Source: Flavobacteriales bacterium
Lineage (GTDB): Bacteria; Bacteroidota; Bacteroidia; Flavobacteriales_F; PHOS-HE28
NCBI GenBank assembly: GCA_016705545.1
Contig: JADIYA010000005.1
Span: 1 to 26,724, forward strand
Reading direction: 5' to 3'
DNA: 26,724 bases
Position numbers and translations under genes: made by a program. Under the pieces are notes generated by a model. It was not told where the DNA came from and did not search any database. It worked only from the letters and a program-made list of their open reading frames with translations. This document shows positions 1-9,051 of this stretch, one piece after another (position 1 is the first letter of the stretch; every line of letters starts with the position of its first letter).

Positions 1-2827
1 CCTGGGTTGCCGTGGCGCGTCGCTTCCTACTATTTGAACCTGGCCAGCAACGTCTGCGGTCGCCTCATACCGCATTAGTTGGACCCGTAACACCGCCTGT
101 TGTAATGACCCCGACCCGAACAACAGCAGCCCCGGAACTCCCATGGACCTGGACGCAGCTGAACAACAGGGTCATATCGCGTTCCCTACACCACCGATGA
201 TGACTACTACGCGTTCCCGCACGGCCAGGCGGACCGTGATCTGTGACCATCAGTGCTGAGCATGTGGGTGTCGGCGCAGGTTCAAATGCCGCAGGTTAAA
301 ACAATCCGGGCACGCTGTTCGGTTCGTTCACAGTTCCTGTCGGCGGTTCCTCCCACCGATATTCTGACGTTCTGAATTCCATCACTAGCAGCGGGTTCCA
401 TCTACCGCTTGATAAATGAGGGACAGCACTTGCGGTGTGAGCTACCGCATCCATTGCTACGATGATGATGAGGACGGAACCTGCACCGCATATCGACCTA
501 TGCGCTGGTGGACCGGAACCCGGCACGCCGTGCGATGACAGCAACGGTGCGACGCTTAACGACATCATCCTGGCGAGCTGCGTATGCGCGGGCGCACTGC
601 TGGGCAGCCGAACGCAACGGCGTGCCCGGCGGACCTGCGCTTCCTGGAACTTCCTGCAACGACAGTGACGACTGCCACGACCGGTGATGTGTACGACGCG
701 AACTACGGGCCCGTCGGGGTAATCGCGGATGCCGGATGCCGATGGCATATGTGACGCGCCAACGATGATTAAGGGAACACACCAACAGGCGAAGGCGTGA
801 ACACCGATGGCTGTTTCCTGCCCGGGTCACCGTGGATGATGGCGATGCATGCACCATGGACCTGTGCCTCAGTAGAAGGTGGTAACGCATGCGTTCGCGG
901 ATGCCGGACGGCGATGGAACCTGTGATGCCGACGACCTTGCCCCGGTGGACCTGGACCCGGAACGGCGTGTAATGACCGCGATGACCGCACCACGGGCGA
1001 TGTGATGAGGCAACGGCTGCCGTGCGCTTAGGGACCTTCGCCGATGCCGACGGCGATGGCACCTGCGACGCGGATGACGTCTTGCCCCGGTGGACCGGAA
1101 CCCGGACGGCCTGCGACGACATGAACGGCGGCACCATCAACGACATCATCCAAGAGAACTGCCTGTGCGGAGGCACCCTGCTGGGCAATGATTGCAGGAG
1201 TGTCCCGGCGGTCCGGCCCTGCCCGGCACCAGCGGTGCGACGGCACGCGACTGCACCGGCGACGATGTGTTCGGCGCAAACTGCCTCTGTGCCGGCACCT
1301 ACGCCGATGCGGACCAGCTCGGCCGTGGCGCGGTGGCTCTGCGGCCCGCCCGGCACCAGCTGCAACGACAACAACTCAAGCACCGAAAATGATGTGGTAG
1401 GATCCGGATTGCGCCTGCGCTGGAACGCAACAGGCATCACGTACACCACGGCCTCGACTTCCATTGTACCAGGCCGATGGCAACGACGACCTCGCGTGGC
1501 AGATGCCCCGGGCAAGGCACCAACATCCTGGTACAGAGCGGCAGCGGCGCCTTGATGCGGCAACAGTTCCCGAAGCCACCTGCCTGCCCGATGGCTGCTT
1601 CACCTCGTGGTCACTGACGGTGGCGGCGACGGCATCGTGAATGGCGGCTATCTGTTGAAGATCGACGGCAGCGTGCGCCTCATCGATAACCAATACGGAA
1701 TCTTCGGCAGAGGCGGATTCACTAGCAGGGCCACCAGCCAGATCGCTGGCAACGAGGGCTTCTGCCTGCCCGTGGGCACCGACCGGCTGATTTTCACCAA
1801 CTGCGACAAGCGCGATTGGAAGGGATAGCCCTGTGGCGGTGAATACGTAGTGGCCAATGGCAATCAGGACGGCTGAGCTTAATGCGTACGGCGTGAACAA
1901 CGCCAACAGCGGCGCTATCAGATGTGGTGGTTCCCGCCCAAGCAGCGGCTACAGCTTCAAAGCGCTTCCAGAGCCACAACACGAGCAACGGACCGCCCCT
2001 GGCGACACCCGTGCCTGCCACTTCCGCATCAATGGCTGGGCCGGCAACCAGCTGCAGGAGGATCAGTTCTACAACGTGAAGGTGCGCGGCCGCGTGAACG
2101 GCGATTACAACATATAGGGACCTGCACGCCGCTTCATGCTCAACGGCGCTGGAGCCCAGTGCCCCCGCACCAAGCTCGCTGGACCTGCCCGGCAACCAAT
2201 AGCAGCGCTGCCCGGACCAGAAGCGCGCCATCGGCAACAACGTGTACGTGCACGCCAAGCCGGTGCGCCGCATGAACAACAACTGCAGCAAGGTGAACGC
2301 GAACCGCTTTACCGGTTCCGCTTCCGCATCCCATCGGAAAGCATCACCATCGTGAAGACCAGCGCCGCTGGCCAGTACTTCGTGAACACCGCTGGCCTCC
2401 ACCTGCCGGCAAGACCTACGAGGGTGATGTGCGCGCGAGCTTCGACAATGGCGCTACCAGGTGCCACAGCAGCGACCCCCTCCGGCGATATCTGCCTGCT
2501 CACCACCGTGCAGCCCCGGCATGGCTGAGGAAGCTCTTCAAGCGCAGCCGGTGACTCCGAGCGGAGCGATGGGACTGTGCCGAACCCCAGCAACGGCGAC
2601 CTGGCTCTTCGTGAGCCTGAGCAATGTGGAAGAGGGTGTTGAGTCGATAAACTGGGACATCTACGACAGCTTCGGCGAGCGCGTGGCTCAGCGCACCGTC
2701 AGGGTGCAGGACGGCTTCGTGAACACCACGATGCGCCCTGAACGGGAACGCGGCCAACGGCATGTACCTGGTAAGGCATCGCGGCCGGCAGCGCGATCAC
2801 ACCGGGCGGCTGGTGATCCAGCGCTGA
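1..2827 (+). CDS. Secreted repeat protein with T9SS-like C-terminus, frame-broken, 5' end not seen
   Basis: I read one long exported protein spread over all three + frames. From about 460 to 1420 there are repeats of the form GGP-PGT-C(D/N)D-N--T-ND----C-CAG, interspersed with thrombospondin type 3-like stretches such as DADGDGTCDADD and GTPTGEGVNTDGC. From about 1600 to 2530 comes a globular part (NGGYLLKIDGSVRLIDNQYG, then NGWAGNQLQEDQFYNVKVRG, then FRIPSESITIVKTSAAGQYF). The end (about 2570-2827) resembles a type A T9SS sorting domain: an NP--GD start, the strand FVSLSNVEEGVESINWDIYD, LNGNAANGMYLV, and a terminal TGRLVIQR followed by TGA at 2825-2827. This would target the protein across the outer membrane for surface attachment or release. 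At least ten frame changes are needed. Bases 1-460 hold only fragments (DPNNSSPGTP-like) and may be the same gene or damaged sequence. The start codon is not identifiable. True function is unknown; an adhesin or surface protein is a guess. Confidence 0.6.
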
Positions 2828-3229
2828 GGACGCACTCATACAATATGGCGGGGGGCCGGTTCTTGCCGACCGGCTATGGTCGAAACCCGTTCTTCCGCAT
2901 TGCAAAGGTTCACTCCTCAGCAAGCTTTGCCGGCGCTCCGGACTGTCCTCCGTCATTTCCCGGTCAATGGCGATCGGATACATTGGCTGAAAAGGAAGTC
3001 ATGGCGAAGGCAGTTACCAAGAAAACCGCCAGCACAAAGAAGCCTGCCGGCCTCGGCCTGTAGCGCGATAACCAGTGCTTTCATGAGCGTGAGCGCAGCG
3101 AAAGGCCCTGAAGAAGACGGCGATTATTGAGGGGCGTCGCGCAAGAAGCGATGGAAGTGGAGCAAGGGGACATGAGGCGAAGAACGGCGCAAGGCCTTGC
3201 GCCCGTCCATTACATGTGACGATGCGCCC
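2828..3229. other. Intergenic stretch with one possible tiny gene
   Basis: This 402-base stretch lies between the end of the secreted repeat protein and the convergent M56 gene. Near its start is an inverted repeat, GCCGGT at 2855-2860 and ACCGGC at 2869-2874 with an 8-base loop; it lacks a T-run, so it is a weak terminator candidate. The only plausible coding signal is the lysine-rich start at 3001. I see no RNA gene and no clear promoter match. Confidence 0.5.
3001..3063 (+). CDS. Possible small lysine-rich protein, start only, frame-broken
   Basis: An ATG at 3001 follows a good Shine-Dalgarno-like AAGGAAG and opens MAKAVTKKTASTKKPAGLGL before a stop at 3061-3063. The Lys/Ala/Thr-rich start resembles small histone-H1-like or KA-rich basic proteins common in Bacteroidota. 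Basic residues continue in other frames downstream (a KALKKTA reading near 3099 and a KKRWKWSKG reading near 3150), so the true gene may extend to about 3200 with indels. Without a clean frame I cannot name it, and it could be chance. Confidence 0.3.
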   Translation: MAKAVTKKTASTKKPAGLGL

Positions 3230-4342
3230 TTATTCAAGCTTAGATAAGATGGGCAGGGTCATCTGCGCACTCACCGCCTTGCCGCCAGATTGAGCAGGCT
3301 TCCATGCAGGCATGCTCCGCACCACACAGAGGGCCTCGTTGTCGATATCCTCGCCCCCGCCACGCTTCACGGAGGCATCGGCCGCACCTGACCGTTGAAC
3401 TTCACGGTGCGTTTCCTGAACACCTTGCCTTCCACGCGGTCGCTCTTCGCGGAAGCAGGGTAAGTGAGATTCGCCCATGTAGCCGGGTCGAGGCCTCTTG
3501 TCCACAGGGAATTCCGGTTGTTGGTCGATTCAGGAAAGGGTCTTCGCCTCGGATGGAGGCGATGGTGGCGAGGGCAGCCTGCCAGGAGGACAACGCCACA
3601 GCGAAGGCGAAGCAGCGGGAAGCCAGGCAAGAGCTTTCTGCAAGGCGCAGGAACGGGTGTTCTTCAACATGGTCATGCGGAGTTTGAGGTTGTTTGGTCG
3701 AACAATTGAGGAGCAAGGCGTGGGCTTTTTGAATGCTTGGGCGAGCAACGAGGGCCTCGTAGTGGGGATGACTCATCCGGGCAATGGAATCGGCCTCCAG
3801 TTCGTGCACCAACCGCAGCTCACGCAAAGCCAACCTGTATGCCGGATTGCTCCAGAAGAGCGCGGCTGCTGCCTCAAGAGGAGCACATCGAATGAATGCC
3901 CGCGCGATGCGCCGCGCGTGTTCGTGAGCCATCAGCGCAGCGTGGTGCTCCGTGGCCGATGCCGGGATGTGGTACAGGAAGGGGAGCGCTTCGTTTGAAG
4001 CTGACGCTACAGCGCAGAAGGCGGTGACACAACGCGCGATCGACATGATGAGCAGCACGGTGGTGATTGCCAGGTGCGCGACCGTTGCGATGCGCAACCA
4101 ATCCGTGTTGTGCGCCGGCGACGCTGAATTGGAAATTCCGACTTCGGTAAGTGGATGCGTCATGACCGTTTGGCCAGATGGCCCGAGGTAGCAGGGGGCA
4201 GCGTAATGGCGAGCAAGGCGGACGCAAGTAGCCAGAATCGGCGCGCGGCATACCAGGTCCCGCGCCGCAGCAGCAGAAGGTAGGCGCCGTGGAGCACGAC
4301 GAACACGAGGTTCGCTTTCAGAAGGTAGATCAGGGCGTCCAT
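3230..4342 (-). CDS. M56 (BlaR1-like) membrane metallopeptidase with C-terminal TonB domain, frame-broken
   Basis: The start at 4342 (MDALIYLLKANLVFVVLHGA) opens a typical M56 N-terminus with two membrane helices, the second at about residues 33-50 (RRFWLLASALLAITLP). The peptidase part shows MAHEHA, the zinc-site region, then the helix LEAAAALFWSNPAYRLALRE and LVHELEADSIA, both standard for BlaR1/M56. The second metal histidine is recovered only by changing frame. The last ~90 residues are a TonB C-terminal domain: GGGEDIDNEALCVVRSMPAW-KP, ending LPILSKLE and a stop at 3230-3232. In known systems the M56 protein senses a signal and cleaves the BlaI repressor encoded just upstream, and the two-base gap to blaI fits co-transcription. 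No penicillin-binding sensor domain is seen; the TonB-like domain takes its place, a common Bacteroidota arrangement whose ligand is unknown. Two or more indels interrupt the frame. Confidence 0.8.
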
Positions 4343-4344
4343 AT

Positions 4345-4712
4345 CTAGCGGTTCTTCTTTTTGCTGGATGAGCTTCAGCAGTTCCCCAACTCTTGCGCGT
4401 CCAGCTCTTCGCGCTCGATGAAGTGGTTCAGCAACCTGCCGGAATCCTCCGAAATAGTCCTCCAGCAAGCGCCTTGGCGTTGCCCTGCCCATATGAGTCG
4501 CTTGTTCAGCAGTGCATGATAGCGGTGGCTGCGGCCGAAGGCCCTCACGGCCCACATAGCCCTTCCCTCCTCCAGGATGCGATGGTGCTCACCGTGGTCA
4601 CCGCTTACCGCGCGGCTTCCGCATGGCCGCTACCACGTCCTTCACGAAGGATGGCCCCAGCTTCCAAAGCACCTGCATCACCTGCTCTTCCGCTTTTTGT
4701 CAATCGCTCCAT
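4345..4712 (-). CDS. blaI: BlaI/MecI/CopY-family transcriptional repressor, frame-broken
   Basis: Reading across frames from ATG at 4712 gives MERLTKSEEQ, VMQVLWKLGPSFVKDVVAAM, then TVSTIARILEEEGYVG, FGRSHRYHALL, LLEDYFGGF and LLKLIQQK. This is the usual winged-helix BlaI layout (DNA-binding residues ~1-75, dimerisation tail to ~122). The natural stop is a TAG at 4345-4347, reached if one base is dropped from the A-run near 4357-4361. That leaves two bases before the M56 start and makes a protein of about 122 residues, the family's usual length. It is expected to repress its own operon until cleaved by the M56 partner. A short inverted repeat just upstream of the start may be its operator. 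Confidence 0.8.
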
Positions 4713-4724
4713 GGCGACAATGAT

Positions 4725-4739
4725 AACTATGTTTTAGTT
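4725..4739. promoter_or_regulatory. Inverted repeat, candidate BlaI operator
   Basis: AACTA at 4725-4729 and TAGTT at 4735-4739 are perfect 5-base arms around TGTTT, 13 bases upstream of the blaI start, in an AT-rich pocket of an otherwise GC-rich region. BlaI-type repressors bind short dyads near their own promoter. The arm sequence is not the classical TACA-TGTA box, so the assignment rests on position and symmetry only. Confidence 0.35.
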
Positions 4740-4839
4740 TCTTGGCCATTCTTAGTTGAAAGGACATGCCGTTCGGGAGCGGCACAGAATCCTACGCAGG
4801 AACGGCGAAGGGTCGGTCGGCATTCGGACCTTGTCCGGA

Positions 4840-5249
4840 ATGGCCGGGAAGCCCGGGGAACGCATCATCTTCTTCGACGGCGTGTGCGGACTGTGCAACC
4901 GCTTCGTGGATGCGCTTGCTGCCCGGATCGACCGTGGCGGCGTAGTTCCGTTTCGCGCCGCTTCAGGGCAGTACCGCGTAATGCATCGCCTGCCTATCGG
5001 CCTCGCTGATGCGCTGAGCAGCGTGGTTTACCTCCGCGAGGGCGTTGTGCTCACCCGGTCCACGCCGCGCTCCGTATCCTCATCGACCTGGGCGGTTGGC
5101 GCACCCTGCATCGCCTCTGGTTCATCTTCCCCCGTGCGCTGCGCGATGCGGTGTACGACTGGGTGGCGCTCAACCGGTACAAGTGGTTCCGGGGAAGCGC
5201 GGAGGTGCCGATTGCCGACGCAGGAAGAGGCGCGCGCTTCCTACCCTAG
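4840..5249 (+). CDS. DCC-family thiol-disulfide oxidoreductase (DUF393), frame-broken
   Basis: From ATG 4840 the protein reads MAGKPGERIIFFDGVCGLCN, with the FFDG-C-LCN motif that defines the DCC family and its CxxC redox pair. It continues RFVDALAARIDRGG, a broken FRAA segment, RLPIGLADALSSVVYLREGV, then LTRSTA-ALRILIDLGGWRT, LHRLWFIFPRALRDAVYDWV and ALNRYKWF-GSAE-CRLPTQE, ending ARFLP and TAG at 5247-5249. About 135 residues is the normal family size. A start at 4756 is in the same frame but would add a tail with no family similarity, so I prefer 4840. It is divergent from blaI with no visible functional link. The substrate is unknown, as for most of the family. Indels fall near 4950 and after 5050. 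Confidence 0.85.
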
Positions 5250-5418
5250 AGGCTGTCTCAAGAACACCCTTCGGGCTGCGCGAGGGTCTTTCGCGGCCAT
5301 GCTTCGTTGCGGAAGGCCTCACAGAGGACGACTATGCTCCTTTTCGGCTTCCGCGCCTCGCCTGGAATGCGAAAATACCTCTCCGCTCGCTCAAGCTTTT
5401 TTGAGATTGCCGCTCCTA
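5248..5418. repeat. Possible MITE-like element between convergent genes
   Basis: This AT-punctuated spacer begins AGAGGCTGTCTCAAGAA (5248-5264) and ends TTTTTTGAGATTGCCGCTCC (to 5416). The reverse complement of the right end matches the left end imperfectly (GCTGTCTCAAGAA against GCAATCTCAAAAAA). A GAGGCTGTCTCAA tip resembles, from memory, the terminal repeats of some insertion sequences and their non-autonomous relatives. There is no coding potential inside. The ends coincide with the stop codons of the DCC gene and mlaD, so an insertion may supply both 3' ends. Alternatively it is ordinary spacer with a chance dyad. Confidence 0.35.
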
Positions 5419-6390
5419 GTCCTTAGGGCTTCCGTCGCGCTTCAGGTCTTTCTCTCTTCTCCCTGAAGTAGCGCCTGAAGAACCAATTACGCTGCAGCGC
5501 CTTCAGGTTCTCGTTGAGGAGCCTCCGCCGCGCTTGCTCCAGGTTGGCGAGGAGCGGCGCACATCGCTGGCGACAATGGTGTCTTGCGTAAGGGCGTGCG
5601 CGAGGCCCTTAGGATCATTGAGCCCGGTGCTGAAGCGCTCCACCTCACCAGCGGCGCTTGACAGCGAGTCGCTGAGCAGCTGCAACTGCTGGAGCAGGCC
5701 CTCCACCTGCCGCTCGGCAACTGGATAAGCCAATGAGTGTGCCAGCGCCCTCCCGCCGCGAACGTCCGCGATGAGGGCATTGGCCTGCTCGGTGGCTGAT
5801 TGCGCCTTGGGCCGAGGCATTCAATTCCGAGGGAGCCCCTGCAACTGCGCCGCGAGCACCGTGTCGCTGAAGAGGTCGAGCACGCTTCGAGGCCTGTTCA
5901 GGCGTTCTGCCAGCCGCCGCAGATCGAGGTGATGGCGGCGAGGTTCTCGTTAGCGGTGCGGTCGAGCGTTTCCAGCATGGCGTCGGTGGTAATGGAATCG
6001 ACGTATGCAGCATGGAGCCGTCGGTCACGGGCTCGCCGGGGCCATCGCCGGGCCTCGATGTTCATGAGCTTGTTCCCATGAGGCCGTCGGACCCGATGCC
6101 ACGATCGCATTCGGCGGATGTGGGCCGATGGTCCTCGCGCAGGGCGATATCGACCTGTACCGTGCTGTCGTTCATGATGGAGAGGCGCTCCACCGTGCCC
6201 ACATTGATGCCCGCGTAGCGCACATTGCCGGGACGCAAACCGCCCACCTGCCGGAACTCCAGCGCTTACCGTGATGGTGCTGCTGAAAGGCCGCGCTTGC
6301 TCCCAACAGATAAAGGCCGAGCACGACGCAGCACCGTGCCGACCAGCACGAAAGACCGAGGCGCACGGCGACGTTCCCTTCCTTGGACAT
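5416..6390 (-). CDS. mlaD: MCE/MlaD-family substrate-binding protein of phospholipid ABC transporter, frame-broken
   Basis: From ATG 6390 the reading is MSKEGNVAVRLGL, one membrane anchor (V-GTVL--LGLYLLG), then the MCE domain: GGLRPGN-VRYAGINVGTVE, RLSIMNDSTVQVDIALRED, IGSDGLMGNKLMNIE. A long helical C-terminal half follows (LETLDRT-ENLAAITS, ISATEQANALIADVRGG, QVEGLLQQLQLLSDSLSSAA, RNWFFRRYF), as in proteins forming the MlaD hexamer and its helical extension. It should sit in the inner membrane facing the periplasm and bind phospholipid passed to or from the MlaE/MlaF permease. The start overlaps the inferred mlaF stop (TGATG). The end is uncertain: one frame stops at 5423-5425 and another, which gives a more natural KRDGSPKD tail, at 5416-5418. 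At least six indels are needed. The gene identity is clear even though the frame is not. Confidence 0.82.
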
Positions 6391-7169
6391 CACATGAAGA
6401 TGAAGAATGAGGCACCACGGGATCATCTGGAGGCGCGAACATGGCGTAGCTGCCCTCACATGGTTGCGGCCTTCGTGCAGCACGATGATTCGTTGGCGGC
6501 GAGCTTGGCCAATTGAGGTCGTGCGAGATGATGATGGACGATGTGTTGCAGGCGCGCTGCAGCTTTGACGGGATCAGCTCCACGCATCTCCTTGCCCGTG
6601 ATGGGGTCAAGGCCGGTGATGGGCTCGTCGTAGAGCACGACCTCGGGTTTCAGGATGAGCGTTCGCGCAAGGCCGATGCGGCGCTTCATGCCGCCGCTGA
6701 GCTCACTAGGTACATGCGTCGCGTCTGCAGGCAGGCCACAGCGTTGAGCACCTCATCCACCAGGGCATCGGTTTGCTTCGGGTCACGCGTTATCCAATGG
6801 CGCCGCCAGCGGGAACTCGAGGTTCTCCTCCACCGTCATGTTGTCGTAGAGCGCGCTGCTCTGAAAAGGAATCCGATCCGCACACGCAGGCGATCGAGGG
6901 CCTCCTGGTCGAGTGTCAGCATCACCTGCCCGGGACGCGGATCGTGCCGGCATCGGCTTGCGGCAGTCGCATGATGCACTTGATGGGGGCCGCGCAGGTC
7001 TTGCCGCTGCCGCTCTTGTCAAGGACCACGAGGTTCTCGCCACGGCGCAGGTCCAGGTCGAATCCGTCCAGGACCACATTGCTGCCGAAGGCCTTGCGCA
7101 GCCCGCGCACCTCCACGCGCTCATCGGTAATGCCCGTCGCTGCATGTTCCAAGCTTGTCGCGCGTCCAT
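6390..7169 (-). CDS. mlaF: Phospholipid ABC transporter ATP-binding protein, frame-broken
   Basis: All ABC ATPase motifs are present across frames: VRGLRKAFGSNVVLDGFDLD, Walker A region SGSGKT, a Q-loop segment IGFLFQSSALYDNMTVEENL, signature ELSGGMKRRIGLARTLILKP, Walker B VVLYDEPITGLDPITGKE, and the H-loop IIISHDL. The QSSALYDNMTV and LSGGMKRR wording is typical of MlaF/Ttg2A. ATG 7169 lies one base after the mlaE stop; the downstream TTG at 7152 is an alternative in another frame. A TGA at 6392-6390 in the third frame would overlap the mlaD ATG, the usual tight coupling in such operons. It powers lipid movement through MlaE from the cytoplasmic face. Indels occur about every 100-200 bases. 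Confidence 0.85.
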
Positions 7170-7170
7170 C

Positions 7171-7989
7171 TCAGTTCAGGCCCAGGATATCGGTGACCTG
7201 CACGGCCATCAGGTCCAGGATGAAGATGAGCAGTGAAGCCGTGACCACCGCTGAATGCGCGGCTCGACCGACGCCCTCGGTGCCCTTTCCGTGCCATAGC
7301 CCCGGTAGCAGCCCACGATGCCGATAGCGAAGCCGAAGAAATAGCTCTCGATGAGGGCGGAGGAAGTCGCGAACTCGAGCGACTCGAAGACCTGGCGGTA
7401 GAACAGGCCCCAGCTCACGTCGTCCTTGATGTTCACGCCGATCCAAGTGGCCCAGATGGCGATGGCGTCGCTGATCACCATGAGCACCGGGATCATCAAG
7501 GTGGTGCTCCACACGCGCGTGACCACCAGGTACCGGAACGGGTTGGTGCCGCTCACCCCATCGCATCGATCCGCTCGGTCACCTTCATGCTGCCCAGCTC
7601 GGCGCCCATGCTGCTGCCGATCTTCCCGGCACCGATGATGGCGGTGATCACCGGAGCGATCTCGCGCACCACGCTGATGGCGACCATGGCCGGAAGCATG
7701 CTCGCAGCGCCGAATCGCTCCAAGGTGGGCCTGCTCTGCACGGTGAGCACAAGGCCCATGATGAAGGCGGTGATGCCCACAAGCGGCAGTGTGAGCGTGC
7801 CGTTGATATAGCATTGACGGAAGAACTCGCGCCACTCGAAGCGCTTGTGAAGGCCTGCTGGAAGAAGCGCCCAGCGAAAGCCATGAGCTCGCCTGCATCG
7901 CGAAGCACGGATGTGACCTTGGCGGCTGTTCCCCTCACCATGGGGGCAAGGTATCCAGCCCGTGCCCGCGCGCGCATGCGTTTGATCAT
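7171..7989 (-). CDS. mlaE: MlaE-family phospholipid ABC permease, frame-broken
   Basis: The protein opens at ATG 7989 with a short basic N-terminus, then RFEWREFFRQCYINGTLTLP, LVGITAFIMGLVLTVQSRPT, and the conserved core MLPAMVAISVVREIAPVITA, IIGAGKIGSSMGAELGSMKV, TERIDAMG, typical of MlaE/DUF140. Four to five further hydrophobic segments follow (VWSTTLMIPVLMVISDAIAI, SYFFGFAIGIVGCYRGYGTE, VVTASLLIFILDLMAVQVTD), ending ILGLN and TGA at 7171-7173. Its 273-codon span is close to the family norm. It is first in the mlaE-mlaF-mlaD operon and divergent from the NatA-type gene. Frameshifts occur near 7830, 7560 and 7280. It acts in the inner membrane with MlaF and MlaD. Confidence 0.88.
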
Positions 7990-8069
7990 GCGGCCCTACA
8001 CGAGCGGCAGCGTGAATGCTTCGAGCGGCGCTCCATCGCACCCTTGCGCCGATACCTTCGCCGCCGCTC
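7990..8069. promoter_or_regulatory. Divergent promoter region of mlaE operon and ABC exporter
   Basis: Eighty bases separate the divergent start codons, so promoters for both operons must lie here or within the coding ends. I see no convincing match to the Bacteroidota -7 box (TAnnTTTG) and no dyad, so this is assigned from gene orientation alone. Confidence 0.35.
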
Positions 8070-9008
8070 ATGCTCCGTATTGAACAGGTCAGCAAGCGCC
8101 CGGCGCCTTCACCGCACTCGATGGCATCACCATGGAGGTGCCGGCCGGACAGGTCTTCGGGCTGCTCGGCCCCAATGGCGCTGGCGAAGTTACGCTCATC
8201 CGCATCATCACGCGAATCACCGGTCCCGATGAGGGCCGCGTGCTCCTCAATGGCCACGAGATGGGCCCCGACGATGTGATCCAGCTCGGCTACCTGCCCG
8301 AGGAGCGCGGCCTGTACAAGAAGATGAAGGTGGGCGAGCAGGCACTTTTACCTGCGCAGCTCAAAGGATGAAGAAGGCCGAGGCCCTGAAGCGGCTGAAG
8401 CAATGGTTCGATCGCTGGGACATGATGGGTTGGTGGAACAAGAAGGTGGAGGAATTGAGCAAGGGCATGGCGCAGAAGGTGCAGTTCATCACCACCGTGC
8501 TGCACGAACCCAAGCTGCTCATCCTCGATGAGCCCTTCAGCGGCTTCGATCCCATCAACGCCGAGCTGATCCGCAGCGAGATCCTGCGCCTGCGCGATGC
8601 CGGAGTGACCGTGATGCTCAGCACGCACAGCATGCCCAGCGTGGAGGAATTGTGCGACCACATCGGTCTCATCGACAAGGCGAAGCTGATGCTGCACGGC
8701 AACGTGCGCGAGATCCGCCGGCAATACGCTGACAACACCTACCGCCTCGAGTACAAGGGCAACAAGGTGTCCCTGGCCAATGCCCTGGCCTTCACCGGCG
8801 AATTGCTCGATGCGCAGGACATGGGGAATACAGCCATGCGCGCATTGCCCTGGCCAAGGACGCGAAGCTGAACGACGTGCTGCGGCAACTACTGCCCTCC
8901 GTTGAGATCCATGGCGTGCAGGAGGAGGTGCCGCGAATGCACGACATCTTCATCAAGGTGGTGAGCGCGCACCGACCAGAGGAAGTAACGGCTGGAATGA
9001 CGGAATAG
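8070..9008 (+). CDS. ABC-2 type exporter ATP-binding protein (NatA-like)
   Basis: From ATG 8070 the reading is MLRIEQVSKR--GAFTALDG, EVPAGQVFGLLGPNGAG (Walker A region), YLPEERGLYKKMKVGEQ, a signature region VEELSKGMAQKVQFITTVLH, Walker B LLILDEPFSGFDPINAELIR, and the switch histidine VTVMLSTHSM. EERGLY in the Q-loop region and LSKGMAQK in place of LSGGQ are typical of the NatA-like ATPases paired with NatB permeases. The C-terminal ~90 residues (YRLEYKGNKVSLANALAFTG, PSVEIHGVQEEVPRMHDIFI) are the usual extension, ending GMTE and TAG at 9006-9008. The Walker A lysine and following Thr read as E and V (GAGEVT), probably local errors because every other motif is intact. Frameshifts lie near 8095, 8345 and 8830. 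The permease gene follows after 43 bases. Confidence 0.88.
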
Positions 9009-9016
9009 AATGGTAC

Positions 9017-9036
9017 GGGCCGGACATGTCCGGCCC
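9017..9036. repeat. Perfect 20-bp palindrome between the two ABC genes
   Basis: GGGCCGGACATGTCCGGCCC is its own reverse complement over all 20 bases. It occupies most of the 43-base gap between the NatA-like stop and the NatB-like start. It has no loop and no T-run. It could be a protein-binding site, a REP-like dispersed palindrome, or an mRNA hairpin modulating the downstream gene. Confidence 0.7.
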
Positions 9037-9051
9037 CAACGAACCCGCCCC

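Noticed and set aside
460..2827. True pseudogene status for the first gene
   Set aside because: The same density of frame breaks occurs in conserved genes nearby (mlaDEF, blaI), so sequencing error is the simpler reading.
5248..5418. Full insertion sequence
   Set aside because: Only ~170 bases and no transposase frame; kept only as a possible non-autonomous element.
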